A stretch of DNA of 10,275 bases, taken from assembly GCA_030632865.1 (NCBI GenBank), contig DAOVTY010000094.1, forward strand, positions 1 to 10,275. Reading direction: 5' to 3'. A program made the translations under genes and the position numbers. The stretch comes from Bacteroidota bacterium. GTDB taxonomy: Bacteria; Bacteroidota; Bacteroidia; Bacteroidales; Prolixibacteraceae. Below, in pieces: positions 1-7,401 of the stretch (its first letter is position 1; each line of letters starts with the position of its first letter). The notes beneath the pieces were generated by a model, which ran no database searches, had not been told where the DNA came from, and was given only the letters and a program-made list of their open reading frames with translations.

Positions 1-410
1 GGTTTCGATGGACAAAGCCAGCGATAATAATTAACATACGGAGGTTTATTGGCGCAAGAATCACCATTTCTGCTAATTGCATAATATTCAGGATGATCTT
101 CTAAAAGCGTTCCTCCCTGATTCATTGTCCACATCCAGCGATGTGTTTCCAATCCGGTTTTTTTTGCAATTCTGAAATGTCGTTCGCTATCGTGTTCAAA
201 AAACATTCCCCTAATTCCAGCTTTATAAAAGTTTTTATACTTCTCTTGTAAAACCTTATCACTTTCATTTTTATTCGGATTTTCCCAAACCCAGTGTTTT
301 GGACCTTTAGATCTTTTATTTGCTTTTGCTTCGCTGGCACTTGCAGTTCCTAAAACGGTTAATCCCATTCCTGCCATCACCGACGATTTTATAAATTCTC
401 TTTTATTCAT
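1..410 (-). CDS. Putative Tat-exported TIM-barrel glycoside hydrolase, N-terminal fragment (3' end outside window)
   Basis: Seen: an open frame from ATG at 410 runs off the window edge after 136 complete codons. It opens with MNKREFIKSS, a twin-arginine-type motif in which the first arginine is a lysine, then a short hydrophobic stretch (VMAGMGLTVLG) and a TASA-like cleavage site near residue 25. The mature part has HWVWENPN (about 39-46), an AGIRGMFFEHD strand (about 64-74), THRWMWTMN (about 89-97), HPEYYAISRNGDS (about 106-118) and YRWLCPS. Family knowledge: the pattern of aromatic residues and an HPEWYAVNRNG-like loop recalls exported family-10-like or 'hypothetical' TIM-barrel glycoside hydrolases of Bacteroidota. 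The catalytic acids would lie beyond the window, so neither family nor substrate can be fixed. It starts 8 bases after the CBM9-like gene, so the two are probably co-transcribed. The call as an exported protein is firmer than the call as a glycoside hydrolase. Confidence 0.6.
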   Translation of the reverse strand, partial: MNKREFIKSSVMAGMGLTVLGTASASEAKANKRSKGPKHWVWENPNKNESDKVLQEKYKNFYKAGIRGMFFEHDSERHFRIAKKTGLETHRWMWTMNQGGTLLEDHPEYYAISRNGDSCANKPPYVNYYRWLCPSK

Positions 411-418
411 AGTTGTAT

Positions 419-1522
419 TTATTTTTCTAAAACTTTAAAAAAACCATCATTATTAATTGATAATTTCATTCCATGCTCAGTTTTTAAAGTAGCGGTAAAT
501 TTATGTCCATCAACATCCATATTGTATAAAATATATTTACCATTTTCGGTTTTCGTAGATTGAGACAAATTTAAGTCGGAAAGAGTTTGTGCATATTTAC
601 CTGTTTCTTTTCGGTAGGTTTGTTGTTTGTAGTATATAATCCAAATATATTTTGAGTACTTCTCCTCTTCGGGCAAAATAAATTCAACAGTATTTTCATC
701 AACAGTATTTGTAGAAAACTGACCAAGTCCCCAACGTTCTGGAAGGTGAATATTTACTACTCCTTGCGCACTCCAAACCCAATTATTCTCACTTAAATGT
801 TTATTGGTTTTTTTATCTTTTACTTTGGTGTATTTGCCATCTACAGCTTCAGTTTGCCACTGCACTCGCGAGAAATTGAATTTCCAATAACTACCATCTT
901 CGGGCATAACATACTCTTTGTAATTGGTTAACGATTTTAAAGGAATTGAAACTTCAACAAGCCATCTTTTATCAACATCATTTGGGTTATTTAAAGTGCC
1001 ATCAACAAAAATTGCACTTTTAAAATTTTTAATATTCCAATCTATTTCTGCTTGTCCTCCATTTCTATATGGTTTAGGCATATACAAATCGAACAATGTG
1101 TTTTGTGCATTTATTTCAAATTCATAATAATTATGAGTGTCTCGGGTTGGATCAATAAATATTTCAAAATCATTTTCATGAAAAACAATTTGGTCTTGAA
1201 TATTGTAATAAGCCCAAATGTGTGGCTCTTCAAGTTCAGCAAGAATATATAAGTTTTGGTTGTCCCAAAGCATTTTAAAACGAGTTTGATATTTAGGTGC
1301 CGGCTTTAAATCTCCTTCAATATCCTGAAAATACTCCGACCACTCGGCTTTTTGCCATGAAGTTTCATCGGGTTTGCCATCAATATTTATCTCAGAGATA
1401 GTTTGATAAATTACATAATTTCGTGACGGAGACATAAGATGTTCGTAACCGTCCCACATTTTTTGAGAGAATGAAAATACAGATAAAAAGAGAAATGTGA
1501 TTAATAAGAGGTAACGTATCAT
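419..1522 (-). CDS. Secreted carbohydrate-binding family 9-like (CBM9/DOMON-type) protein
   Basis: Seen: 367 residues from ATG at 1522. Residues 1-19 form a Sec signal peptide (MIRYLLLITFLFLSVFSFS, cleavage before Q20); there is no lipobox cysteine, so a soluble periplasmic or secreted protein is expected. A beta-rich domain covers about 40-265, with CBM9-type landmarks: INIDGKPDETSW (45-56), FKMLWDNQNLYILAEL (82-97), NDFEIFIDP (117-125), a YYEFEINAQNTLFDLY segment (132-147), WLVEVSIPLKSL (187-198), WKFNFSRVQW (213-222) and WSAQGVVNIHLPERWG (250-265). Family knowledge: CBM9-like domains bind sugar chain ends in xylanases, and stand-alone exported versions are common in Bacteroidota. Residues 270-367 match nothing I recognise. 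A TTG six bases upstream is also in frame, but ATG gives a normal signal peptide. The 8-base gap to the next gene implies one transcript and a shared role in glycan use. The ligand is unknown. Confidence 0.85.
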   Translation of the reverse strand: MIRYLLLITFLFLSVFSFSQKMWDGYEHLMSPSRNYVIYQTISEINIDGKPDETSWQKAEWSEYFQDIEGDLKPAPKYQTRFKMLWDNQNLYILAELEEPHIWAYYNIQDQIVFHENDFEIFIDPTRDTHNYYEFEINAQNTLFDLYMPKPYRNGGQAEIDWNIKNFKSAIFVDGTLNNPNDVDKRWLVEVSIPLKSLTNYKEYVMPEDGSYWKFNFSRVQWQTEAVDGKYTKVKDKKTNKHLSENNWVWSAQGVVNIHLPERWGLGQFSTNTVDENTVEFILPEEEKYSKYIWIIYYKQQTYRKETGKYAQTLSDLNLSQSTKTENGKYILYNMDVDGHKFTATLKTEHGMKLSINNDGFFKVLEK

Positions 1523-1587
1523 TTTCAAAATATTTTAAATTACGAACTTGAGTAAAGATAGATAAAACCGATAAAAAAATTACATCT

Positions 1588-1617
1588 AAAAGTTATCTGA
1601 TGAATATTTTTGCAAAA
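1588..1617 (-). promoter_or_regulatory. Candidate Bacteroidota-type promoter for the CBM9-like/glycoside hydrolase pair
   Basis: On the minus strand TTTTG (1617-1613) is followed after 17 bases by TAACTTTT (1595-1588), a 7-of-8 match to the -7 box TAnnTTTG with a spacing accepted for flavobacterial promoters (TTG, 17-23 bases, TAnnTTTG). It would leave a leader of about 55-60 bases before ATG 1522. The surrounding gap is very AT-rich, so a chance match is quite possible. Confidence 0.3.
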
Positions 1618-1689
1618 TACCTGTATTTATTAACTCTGTTAATTAATACATTTTTAAGTGTTGTAGTTAAATATTGGAATGGCTCGAAT

Positions 1690-4131
1690 CTATTCTTTAT
1701 TTTCCAAATAACTCAAACCCATCCGAAGTTCTCCATAACTAATATCGTCATCCAAGGCAGCTTTTGCTTCGCCGAAACTTTTGCTTTCAGCTTTTTGAAA
1801 ATAGTCTGATATTTTTTTGAGTTTTTCTTTGCTGATTAACCTACTAATATCCAACTCACCGAGTTTCACATAATGCGCTAAATGATTTTCGATTGTGTTT
1901 TTTGTGAGTGCTCTTCCTTTTACAATTTCGGCAACTGTTTTTCCTGCTTGGTATAATTCAAAACTCAACTTTTTTGTATCGATTTTTGGCTTTTTTTCAG
2001 TAATCTCTTTTAACGGAATCTCCATCTGCTGAATATTATTTTCATCGCAATATTTTGTAATAATTTGAATAATATCGGCCCCAAACTGTTCTATTTTTCT
2101 TCCTCCCAAACCATTTATTAATTTCAGTGTTGCTGTTTCTACTGGCAAATAATTTACCAATTCAATTAATGATTTTTGCGAGAAAATATAGAATGCAGGC
2201 TTCTCCAATTCACTAGCTTTTTCCATCCGCCACGTACGAAGTATGTTGTACAATTGGGGGTGCGGAATTGAATCTAGGTTTATTATATCTTTTGCTTTTT
2301 GCTTTTTTGCAATGGGTTTGTTATTCTCAATCAACGTTTTTGCACGAGAATCTAATAACTGTTTTACATCAAAACCAGTTTTGCAAATTTCTAAACTTGC
2401 CAGTTTTAATTCCGTTTCTTCTACTAATCTAGCTGAGCTATTTTTTAATTGTTTTCGCAAAGTACGATTGTCAACTTCTAAATCTGCTTTCGAAAAATCA
2501 TCGACTAAAATAGATTTTACTTTGGTAGAAAAATAGTCGGCGGCCTTGGAAATTCGATCCAGTAAATTTGGATTTTGCTTCACATCTGGCTGAACAGATA
2601 AAAGTTTTGAAATTTGGGCATGAAAATTTTCGGAAACATCTACCAAATCGGAATAAACAGCAGATTTTATTTTTCTAATATGTTCAATTACAAACTCGGG
2701 AATAGCCGAGCTATTTTCGCGCAACAGTTTACTAATAACATTCACCTGCAATTTTACATTATCAAATCGAAAAACATCCATTAATAGATCTTTTTGATAC
2801 GCTAATTTTGAGTTATTCAATTCATTATCTCCAGGTTGATTATCTTCTACATTCTGAATAAAACCGCTCACTGTTCCGTCGTTAATAATACTACGATTTG
2901 AAATTTGCGAACTTAAAACCATTCCCTCCAAAGTTTTGCAACGGCTTAGTGCAACATAAACCTGACCATGAGCAAACGACGCTTCTGCATCGATAATAGC
3001 GTGCTCGAAAGTTAAACCTTGACTTTTATGAATGGTAATCGCCCAAGCTAATTTTAGTGGATATTGATAAAACGAGCCTTCTACCGATTCTGAAATTTCT
3101 GCCGTATTTTTGTCTATTGTATATTTCACGTTCTCCCAAAGTAGCTGAGTTACTGCAATTTCTTCCTCTTCGTCGGGGCAAATCACATAAATTACATCAT
3201 TATCATAACGAGTAATTTTACCAATTTTACCATTATAAAAAAGCTTCTCCGGATCGGGATCGTTTTTTACAAACATTACTTGAGCGCCAACTTTTACTTC
3301 CAACTTAAACTCTGTTGGATAAGAGTATTCCGGAAATTTGCCTTCAACTTCGGCAGTAAAAAGTTGCTTGTTGTTTTTAAGCTGAATTAACTTTGCTTCG
3401 TTAATTCTATGTGCGTGTAAATTATGTGTGCAAAGAGTAATGAAACCTTCGTTGTCGGCGGGTTTAAAATTTGGAATGTGTCTTTTATTCAGGGCTTCTA
3501 AAGCACTTTGGTCGAGTTGATTGTTGCGTACTTTGTTTAGAATTGCAATAAATTTATCGTCTTGCTGACGATAAACATGAAGCAGTTCTATACTAACATA
3601 AGAAGTTTCTCGTAATGCTTTACTACTAAAAAAATAGACAGTTTCGTATTCGCGTTTCAGGAGATTCCATTCATCGTTTTTTACAACCGGCGCAAGTTGT
3701 TGTAAATCGCCAATCATTAAAATCTGCACCCCTCCAAATGGTTTATTTCGGTTTCTGAAACGTCTCAAAACCCGGTCGATGGCATCGAGAATATCGGCTC
3801 GCACCATACTAATTTCGTCTATTACTAAAAGGTCGAGACTACGGATTATGTTTATTTTCTCTTTATTAAAACGATTTTGTTTTTCCTGAATATTTTCAAC
3901 CCCAACTTGCGGTGCAAACGAAAGTTGAAAAAATGAGTGAATTGTTACACCGCCGGCATTAATAGCAGCTACTCCGGTTGGCGCAACTACAATCATTCGC
4001 TTTGGCGATTTTTCCTTTAAACTTTTAAGGAAAGTAGTTTTACCTGTTCCTGCTTTCCCGGTTAAAAAAATATTTTTCCCGGTGTATTGAACAAAGTCGA
4101 AAGCGAGATTTAATTGCTTGTTGGTTTGCAT
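1690..4131 (-). CDS. Pif1-like SF1B helicase with C-terminal HRDC and helix-turn-helix domains
   Basis: Seen: 813 residues from ATG 4131 (an in-frame TTG at 4137 is less likely). Walker A GKAGTGKTT is at 25-33, followed by APTGVAA, Walker B VIDEIS at 103-108, motif III GDLQQLAP at 141-148, HVYRQ near 185-189, TIHKSQG at 366-372 and YVALSRC at 392-398, a full Pif1/RecD2-type SF1B motor. A helical region of about 440-610 is unassigned. An HRDC-like domain follows (about 625-695, with GLGGRKIEQFG at 674-684), then a basic linker and a winged/HTH_40-like tail (about 718-804) of the type seen at the end of Bacteroidota RecQ. Family knowledge: Pif1 enzymes are 5'-3' helicases that unwind G-quadruplexes, R-loops and forked DNA; HRDC domains bind nucleic acid. 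Inferred role: replication or recombination maintenance in the cytoplasm. It lies 87 bases after aroK, so read-through from the topoisomerase operon is possible. Confidence 0.9.
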   Translation of the reverse strand: MQTNKQLNLAFDFVQYTGKNIFLTGKAGTGKTTFLKSLKEKSPKRMIVVAPTGVAAINAGGVTIHSFFQLSFAPQVGVENIQEKQNRFNKEKINIIRSLDLLVIDEISMVRADILDAIDRVLRRFRNRNKPFGGVQILMIGDLQQLAPVVKNDEWNLLKREYETVYFFSSKALRETSYVSIELLHVYRQQDDKFIAILNKVRNNQLDQSALEALNKRHIPNFKPADNEGFITLCTHNLHAHRINEAKLIQLKNNKQLFTAEVEGKFPEYSYPTEFKLEVKVGAQVMFVKNDPDPEKLFYNGKIGKITRYDNDVIYVICPDEEEEIAVTQLLWENVKYTIDKNTAEISESVEGSFYQYPLKLAWAITIHKSQGLTFEHAIIDAEASFAHGQVYVALSRCKTLEGMVLSSQISNRSIINDGTVSGFIQNVEDNQPGDNELNNSKLAYQKDLLMDVFRFDNVKLQVNVISKLLRENSSAIPEFVIEHIRKIKSAVYSDLVDVSENFHAQISKLLSVQPDVKQNPNLLDRISKAADYFSTKVKSILVDDFSKADLEVDNRTLRKQLKNSSARLVEETELKLASLEICKTGFDVKQLLDSRAKTLIENNKPIAKKQKAKDIINLDSIPHPQLYNILRTWRMEKASELEKPAFYIFSQKSLIELVNYLPVETATLKLINGLGGRKIEQFGADIIQIITKYCDENNIQQMEIPLKEITEKKPKIDTKKLSFELYQAGKTVAEIVKGRALTKNTIENHLAHYVKLGELDISRLISKEKLKKISDYFQKAESKSFGEAKAALDDDISYGELRMGLSYLENKE

Positions 4132-4175
4132 AATCAATTAAATATTTAAGAAAGAAGCTGTGTGAAATTAACAAG

Positions 4176-4183
4176 AAACATAG
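4176..4183 (-). promoter_or_regulatory. Weak candidate -7 box upstream of the helicase gene
   Basis: TATGTTTC matches TAnnTTTG at 7 of 8 positions on the minus strand, about 45 bases before ATG 4131. The nearest TTG lies 24 bases upstream, just longer than the usual spacing. It may allow helicase expression independent of aroK, but the evidence is thin. Confidence 0.2.
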
Positions 4184-4218
4184 TAGTAATAAACTTTTTA
4201 TCTATTCAATAGCATAAT

Positions 4219-4719
4219 TTATTGTGAAATTATCTTCTCTAACTCCTCCATATCAATATCAGGATATGTAATGTGATATTTTGCCTGAGAATAAAAATCG
4301 TGTCGTTTTTGTAAACTTTCGTCAATAAACTTAATCAATTCATCCTTCGATTTTCCTTTTATAAGAGGACGTTCAGTTTTAGATTTCATTAATCGGAAAG
4401 CAAGAACTTTAGGATCTATATTAAGATAAATAGTTACACCGGATTTATTCATTAAATCTATATTATCAAAAAAACAGGGTGCACCGCCACCGGTTGCAAT
4501 TACAATGTCTGTAAATTCCGAAAGTTCTACCAAAGCCTTGCGTTCCTTTTTGCGAAATTCACCTTCTCCCTCTTCAGCAAATATTTGTGGAATGGTTTTA
4601 TAATTCCGCTCTTCAATATAGTGGTCCATATCTACAAACTGCACACCCAAATATCTCGAGAACTTGCGCCCTAAATGAGATTTTCCGCTGCCCATATAAC
4701 CAATTAAATATATTCTCAT
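4219..4719 (-). CDS. aroK: Shikimate kinase
   Basis: Function: ATP-dependent phosphorylation of shikimate at the 3-hydroxyl, the fifth step of chorismate (aromatic amino acid) synthesis, in the cytoplasm. Seen: 166 residues from ATG 4719, a normal family length. The P-loop GYMGSGKS is at 7-14; the DMD pair at 30-32 supplies the shikimate/Mg-binding aspartate (D32); EFRKKE at 54-59 holds the shikimate-binding arginine R56; GGG is at 77-79; the lid TERPL carries R117; and KRHDFY at 138-143 holds the late conserved arginine. All key residues are present, so the enzyme should be active. An in-frame TTG at 4734 would add five residues, but the ATG puts MRIYLIG directly at the first strand, as usual in the family. 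It starts 20 bases after parC ends, so it is very probably in the parE-parC transcript; no terminator is visible between them. Confidence 0.95.
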   Translation of the reverse strand: MRIYLIGYMGSGKSHLGRKFSRYLGVQFVDMDHYIEERNYKTIPQIFAEEGEGEFRKKERKALVELSEFTDIVIATGGGAPCFFDNIDLMNKSGVTIYLNIDPKVLAFRLMKSKTERPLIKGKSKDELIKFIDESLQKRHDFYSQAKYHITYPDIDMEELEKIISQ

Positions 4720-4739
4720 AATTTTCGAGTTCAAAGTTC

Positions 4740-7373
4740 CTAAAACAGCGACATTTGATTTGAGTTTTCATCGTCTTTTTTTGGTCGGTTTATTTCAAAA
4801 GGAATATCCTCAACACTTTTAGGCTCTTCAATTTCCAATTCCTCCGGTTCTGGTTTATCATCCTCATCTTTTACAACCGGCTCAATCTCTTTTATATTTT
4901 CAAGCTCGTAACTCGAAACACGTTTCCCTTTTGCTTTCCACGATTTTACACCTATAAATTCGGCTATTTCAATAATCTCATTCTCGCGTTCAGAGTTTTT
5001 GCCACCAAACTCTAGCTCTAATCTTGGATATCGAACCCAGGTAACACTAACCAATTTATTGTCTGGATTATCGCCAATAAAACTAAATAATTTACCTTCA
5101 ATCTCTTCAATTCCAAAGCGTTTCACATAATAGTATTTTTGCTCGGCATCGTAATAAACTACCGATAATATTTTATGATTATCAAACTTTTCGATAACAA
5201 GAATGTCTTGTCCAAAATGGTTACTTAAATCGTAATTATAAAGTTGACAATTACCCTTTTTGTAGAGAACTAAAATTTTATTATCACTGGAAAATTCACC
5301 AAGAAACTTCCCACGCGAATCAGCATTTAAACGCAATACATCTTCGTCGAACCAAATTTTACGACCACCCAAAGTAGAAACACCTTTCTCTTTTAACGAA
5401 ATTTTATGTACATCGTATTTGGTTAAAATATTTCCCATACTTTGTCGACCTTTAATTGCCAGCTCTCCCAAATCTTCCTCGAAAATTAAATTTTTAATTC
5501 GTGGCTTTGGTTTCAAAACTATCTTTAATACTTCGGCTTCGCCATTAGGATTTACTGAGAAATATGTAATTCGAGACCCTTTAGTTTCTTTGGTAAGATT
5601 GTACTCTTTGTCTCGGGTAACACCTGTTACAAAGAAACGTTTCATATAAGAATATCCCGATTTGCCATCTTTATAAACCATGTTATAAATGGTACGTTTA
5701 TCGTTCTTTTTAAACACGGCAACGTGCAACGAATTCTTCCCTATAAAAGATTTATCAGAAACTTTTGATATAAAATAAGAGCCATCGCGGCGAAAAACAA
5801 TAATATCGTCAATGTCGGAGCAATCGCTAACAAATTCGGCTTTTTTCAATCCTGTGCCGATAAATCCCTCCTTGCGATCTATGTACAGTTTCTCGTTACG
5901 AACTACTACTTTAGATGCAACGATATTTTCGAAGCTGCGGATTTCGGTTTTACGGTTGCGCCCTTTTCCATATTTAGTTTTCAGGTGTTGAAACCATTTT
6001 ATTGAGAACGGAACGATATTTTTAATATTTTCAACAACTTTTGCAATTTCATCTTCAATGGTTTGCAAATGGTCGTTTGATTTGTCTTTGTTGAATTTTA
6101 GGATTCGCGCCATCCTAATTTCCATCAATTTCAAAATATCTTCGTGGGTAATTTCACGTTTTAGTTGTGGTTTCCACGGGTCGAGACGTTTATCGATGTG
6201 TGCCACGGCTGCATCCATATTCTCCGAATCCTCAAATTTCTTGTCTTTATAAATGCGCTCTTCTATAAATATTTTTTCGAGAGATGAAAAATGCCAAGCC
6301 TCTTCTAGTTCCGACTTTTTAATTTCCAGTTCTAATTTCAATAACTGTAAAGTACTATCTGCCGAGCGTTTCAAAATCTCTTTAACACCGATAAAAATTG
6401 GTCTGTCGTTTTCAATTATCACCGAGTTTGGTGATAACGACAACTCACAATCTGTAAAAGCATAAAGTGCATCGATGGTATTATCCGAAGAAACTCCCGC
6501 TGCCAAATGCACTAGAATTTCTACCTCGGCAGCAGTATTATCATCTATTTTTTTAATTTTTATTTTGCCTCTGTCATTAGCTTTAATAATAGAATCTATT
6601 AACGAGGATGTAGTTTTCCCGAAAGGAACTTGGGTGATTACTAATGTTTTATTATCGCGTTTTTCAATTGTTGCACGCACTTTTATCGATCCACCCCGTA
6701 ATCCGTCGTTATACTTACTAAAATCAGCAGATCCTCCGGTCGAGAAATCAGGTACTAATACAAAATCTTTATTTCTCAGATGTGCAATTGAAGCATCTAT
6801 TAATTCGATAAAATTATGAGGGAATAATTTGGAGGCCAAACCAACAGCAATTCCTTCAACACCCTGCGTTAACAAAAGTGGAAATTTAACAGGCAGTGTT
6901 ACCGGTTCTCTTTTTCTACCATCATAAGAGAGTTTCCATTCGGTAGTTTTTGGGTTGAAAAGAACTTCTAATGCAAATTTAGAGAGGCGAGCTTCGATGT
7001 AACGAGGTGCAGCCGAACCATCGCCGGTTAAAATATTACCCCAGTTTCCCTGTGTATCTATTAACAGCTCTTTTTGCCCAAGCTGAACAGTTGCATCGGC
7101 AATTGATGCATCGCCGTGAGGATGGTATTGCATGGTTTGCCCAATAATGTTTGCCACTTTATTATAACGCCCATCATCCATTTCGCGCATGGCGTGCATT
7201 ATACGCCGCTGTACTGGTTTTAATCCATCGTTAATATATGGTACTGCGCGCTCCAAAATTACATACGACGCATAATCGAGAAACCACTCTTTGTACATCC
7301 CCGACAAATAAGTAACCTCATCTTTTACGCTCTCATCCTCAATTTCTTCGTTATATAAATTCTCTTCTGACAT
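4740..7373 (-). CDS. parC: DNA topoisomerase IV subunit A
   Basis: Function: the DNA-cleaving subunit of topoisomerase IV, which with ParE unlinks daughter chromosomes. Seen: 877 residues from ATG 7373. The N-terminal winged-helix/tower region has LKPVQRRIMHAM (51-62), YHPHGDAS (83-90) and the catalytic R124-Y125 in AAPRYIEARL. The coiled-coil exit-gate region follows to about 460, then a beta-pinwheel C-terminal domain (about 480-815). A strict GyrA box (QRRGGKG-like) is missing; only a degenerate KGRQSMG (641-647) sits at the likely place, which favours ParC over GyrA. The tail from about 830 is acidic and probably disordered, and ends in QMSLF, resembling a sliding-clamp-binding motif. The quinolone-contact serine position is A89; the acidic partner D93 is kept. 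It lies 28 bases after parE, with an AGGAG ribosome site in the gap, so the two subunits are probably co-expressed. GyrA is the alternative, but partner and missing box argue against it. Confidence 0.95.
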   Translation of the reverse strand: MSEENLYNEEIEDESVKDEVTYLSGMYKEWFLDYASYVILERAVPYINDGLKPVQRRIMHAMREMDDGRYNKVANIIGQTMQYHPHGDASIADATVQLGQKELLIDTQGNWGNILTGDGSAAPRYIEARLSKFALEVLFNPKTTEWKLSYDGRKREPVTLPVKFPLLLTQGVEGIAVGLASKLFPHNFIELIDASIAHLRNKDFVLVPDFSTGGSADFSKYNDGLRGGSIKVRATIEKRDNKTLVITQVPFGKTTSSLIDSIIKANDRGKIKIKKIDDNTAAEVEILVHLAAGVSSDNTIDALYAFTDCELSLSPNSVIIENDRPIFIGVKEILKRSADSTLQLLKLELEIKKSELEEAWHFSSLEKIFIEERIYKDKKFEDSENMDAAVAHIDKRLDPWKPQLKREITHEDILKLMEIRMARILKFNKDKSNDHLQTIEDEIAKVVENIKNIVPFSIKWFQHLKTKYGKGRNRKTEIRSFENIVASKVVVRNEKLYIDRKEGFIGTGLKKAEFVSDCSDIDDIIVFRRDGSYFISKVSDKSFIGKNSLHVAVFKKNDKRTIYNMVYKDGKSGYSYMKRFFVTGVTRDKEYNLTKETKGSRITYFSVNPNGEAEVLKIVLKPKPRIKNLIFEEDLGELAIKGRQSMGNILTKYDVHKISLKEKGVSTLGGRKIWFDEDVLRLNADSRGKFLGEFSSDNKILVLYKKGNCQLYNYDLSNHFGQDILVIEKFDNHKILSVVYYDAEQKYYYVKRFGIEEIEGKLFSFIGDNPDNKLVSVTWVRYPRLELEFGGKNSERENEIIEIAEFIGVKSWKAKGKRVSSYELENIKEIEPVVKDEDDKPEPEELEIEEPKSVEDIPFEINRPKKDDENSNQMSLF
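4743..4757 (-). other. Clamp-binding-like C-terminal pentapeptide of ParC (QMSLF)
   Basis: The last five codons of parC encode Q-M-S-L-F, directly before the TAG stop. This fits the bacterial sliding-clamp (DnaN) binding consensus QL[S/D]LF with a conservative L-to-M change. It follows a long charged linker, the usual setting for such peptides. The match is direct; the binding is inference. Confidence 0.45.
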
Positions 7374-7381
7374 TCTTATTA

Positions 7382-7386
7382 CTCCT
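7382..7386 (-). promoter_or_regulatory. Shine-Dalgarno site for parC
   Basis: AGGAG on the minus strand sits 8 bases before ATG 7373, inside the 28-base parE-parC gap. Good Shine-Dalgarno matches are uncommon in Bacteroidota, and I see no comparable one before the other genes here. It supports the parC start and may help keep the two subunits balanced. Confidence 0.6.
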
Positions 7387-7401
7387 ACAATTATCTGTTT
7401 T

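Noticed and set aside
122..340. A 72-residue minus-strand reading frame inside the low-coordinate gene
   Set aside because: It lies in another frame of the hydrolase-like gene that starts at 410; that gene has a signal peptide and family-like motifs, while this frame shows none.
1553..1560. Second possible -7 box TATCTTTA before the CBM9-like gene
   Set aside because: There is no TTG element 17-23 bases upstream, and the final G of the consensus is missing.
1629..1643. Hairpin ATTAAC-TCT-GTTAAT in the gap between the helicase and CBM9-like genes, as a terminator
   Set aside because: The stem is only 6 pairs and almost all A-T, and no T-run follows it on the minus strand. It is likely a chance feature of AT-rich DNA.
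1690..4131. Helicase as part of an anti-phage defence system
   Set aside because: No nuclease, sensor, toxin or mobile-element gene sits beside it, and the neighbours are housekeeping genes; a maintenance role is simpler.
6475..6819. A 114-residue plus-strand reading frame
   Set aside because: It is antisense to the parC coding sequence, which is fully accounted for; composition looks like a shadow of that gene and no motif is visible. The same holds for plus-strand frames at 2243-2536, 7910-8221 and 8364-8642.
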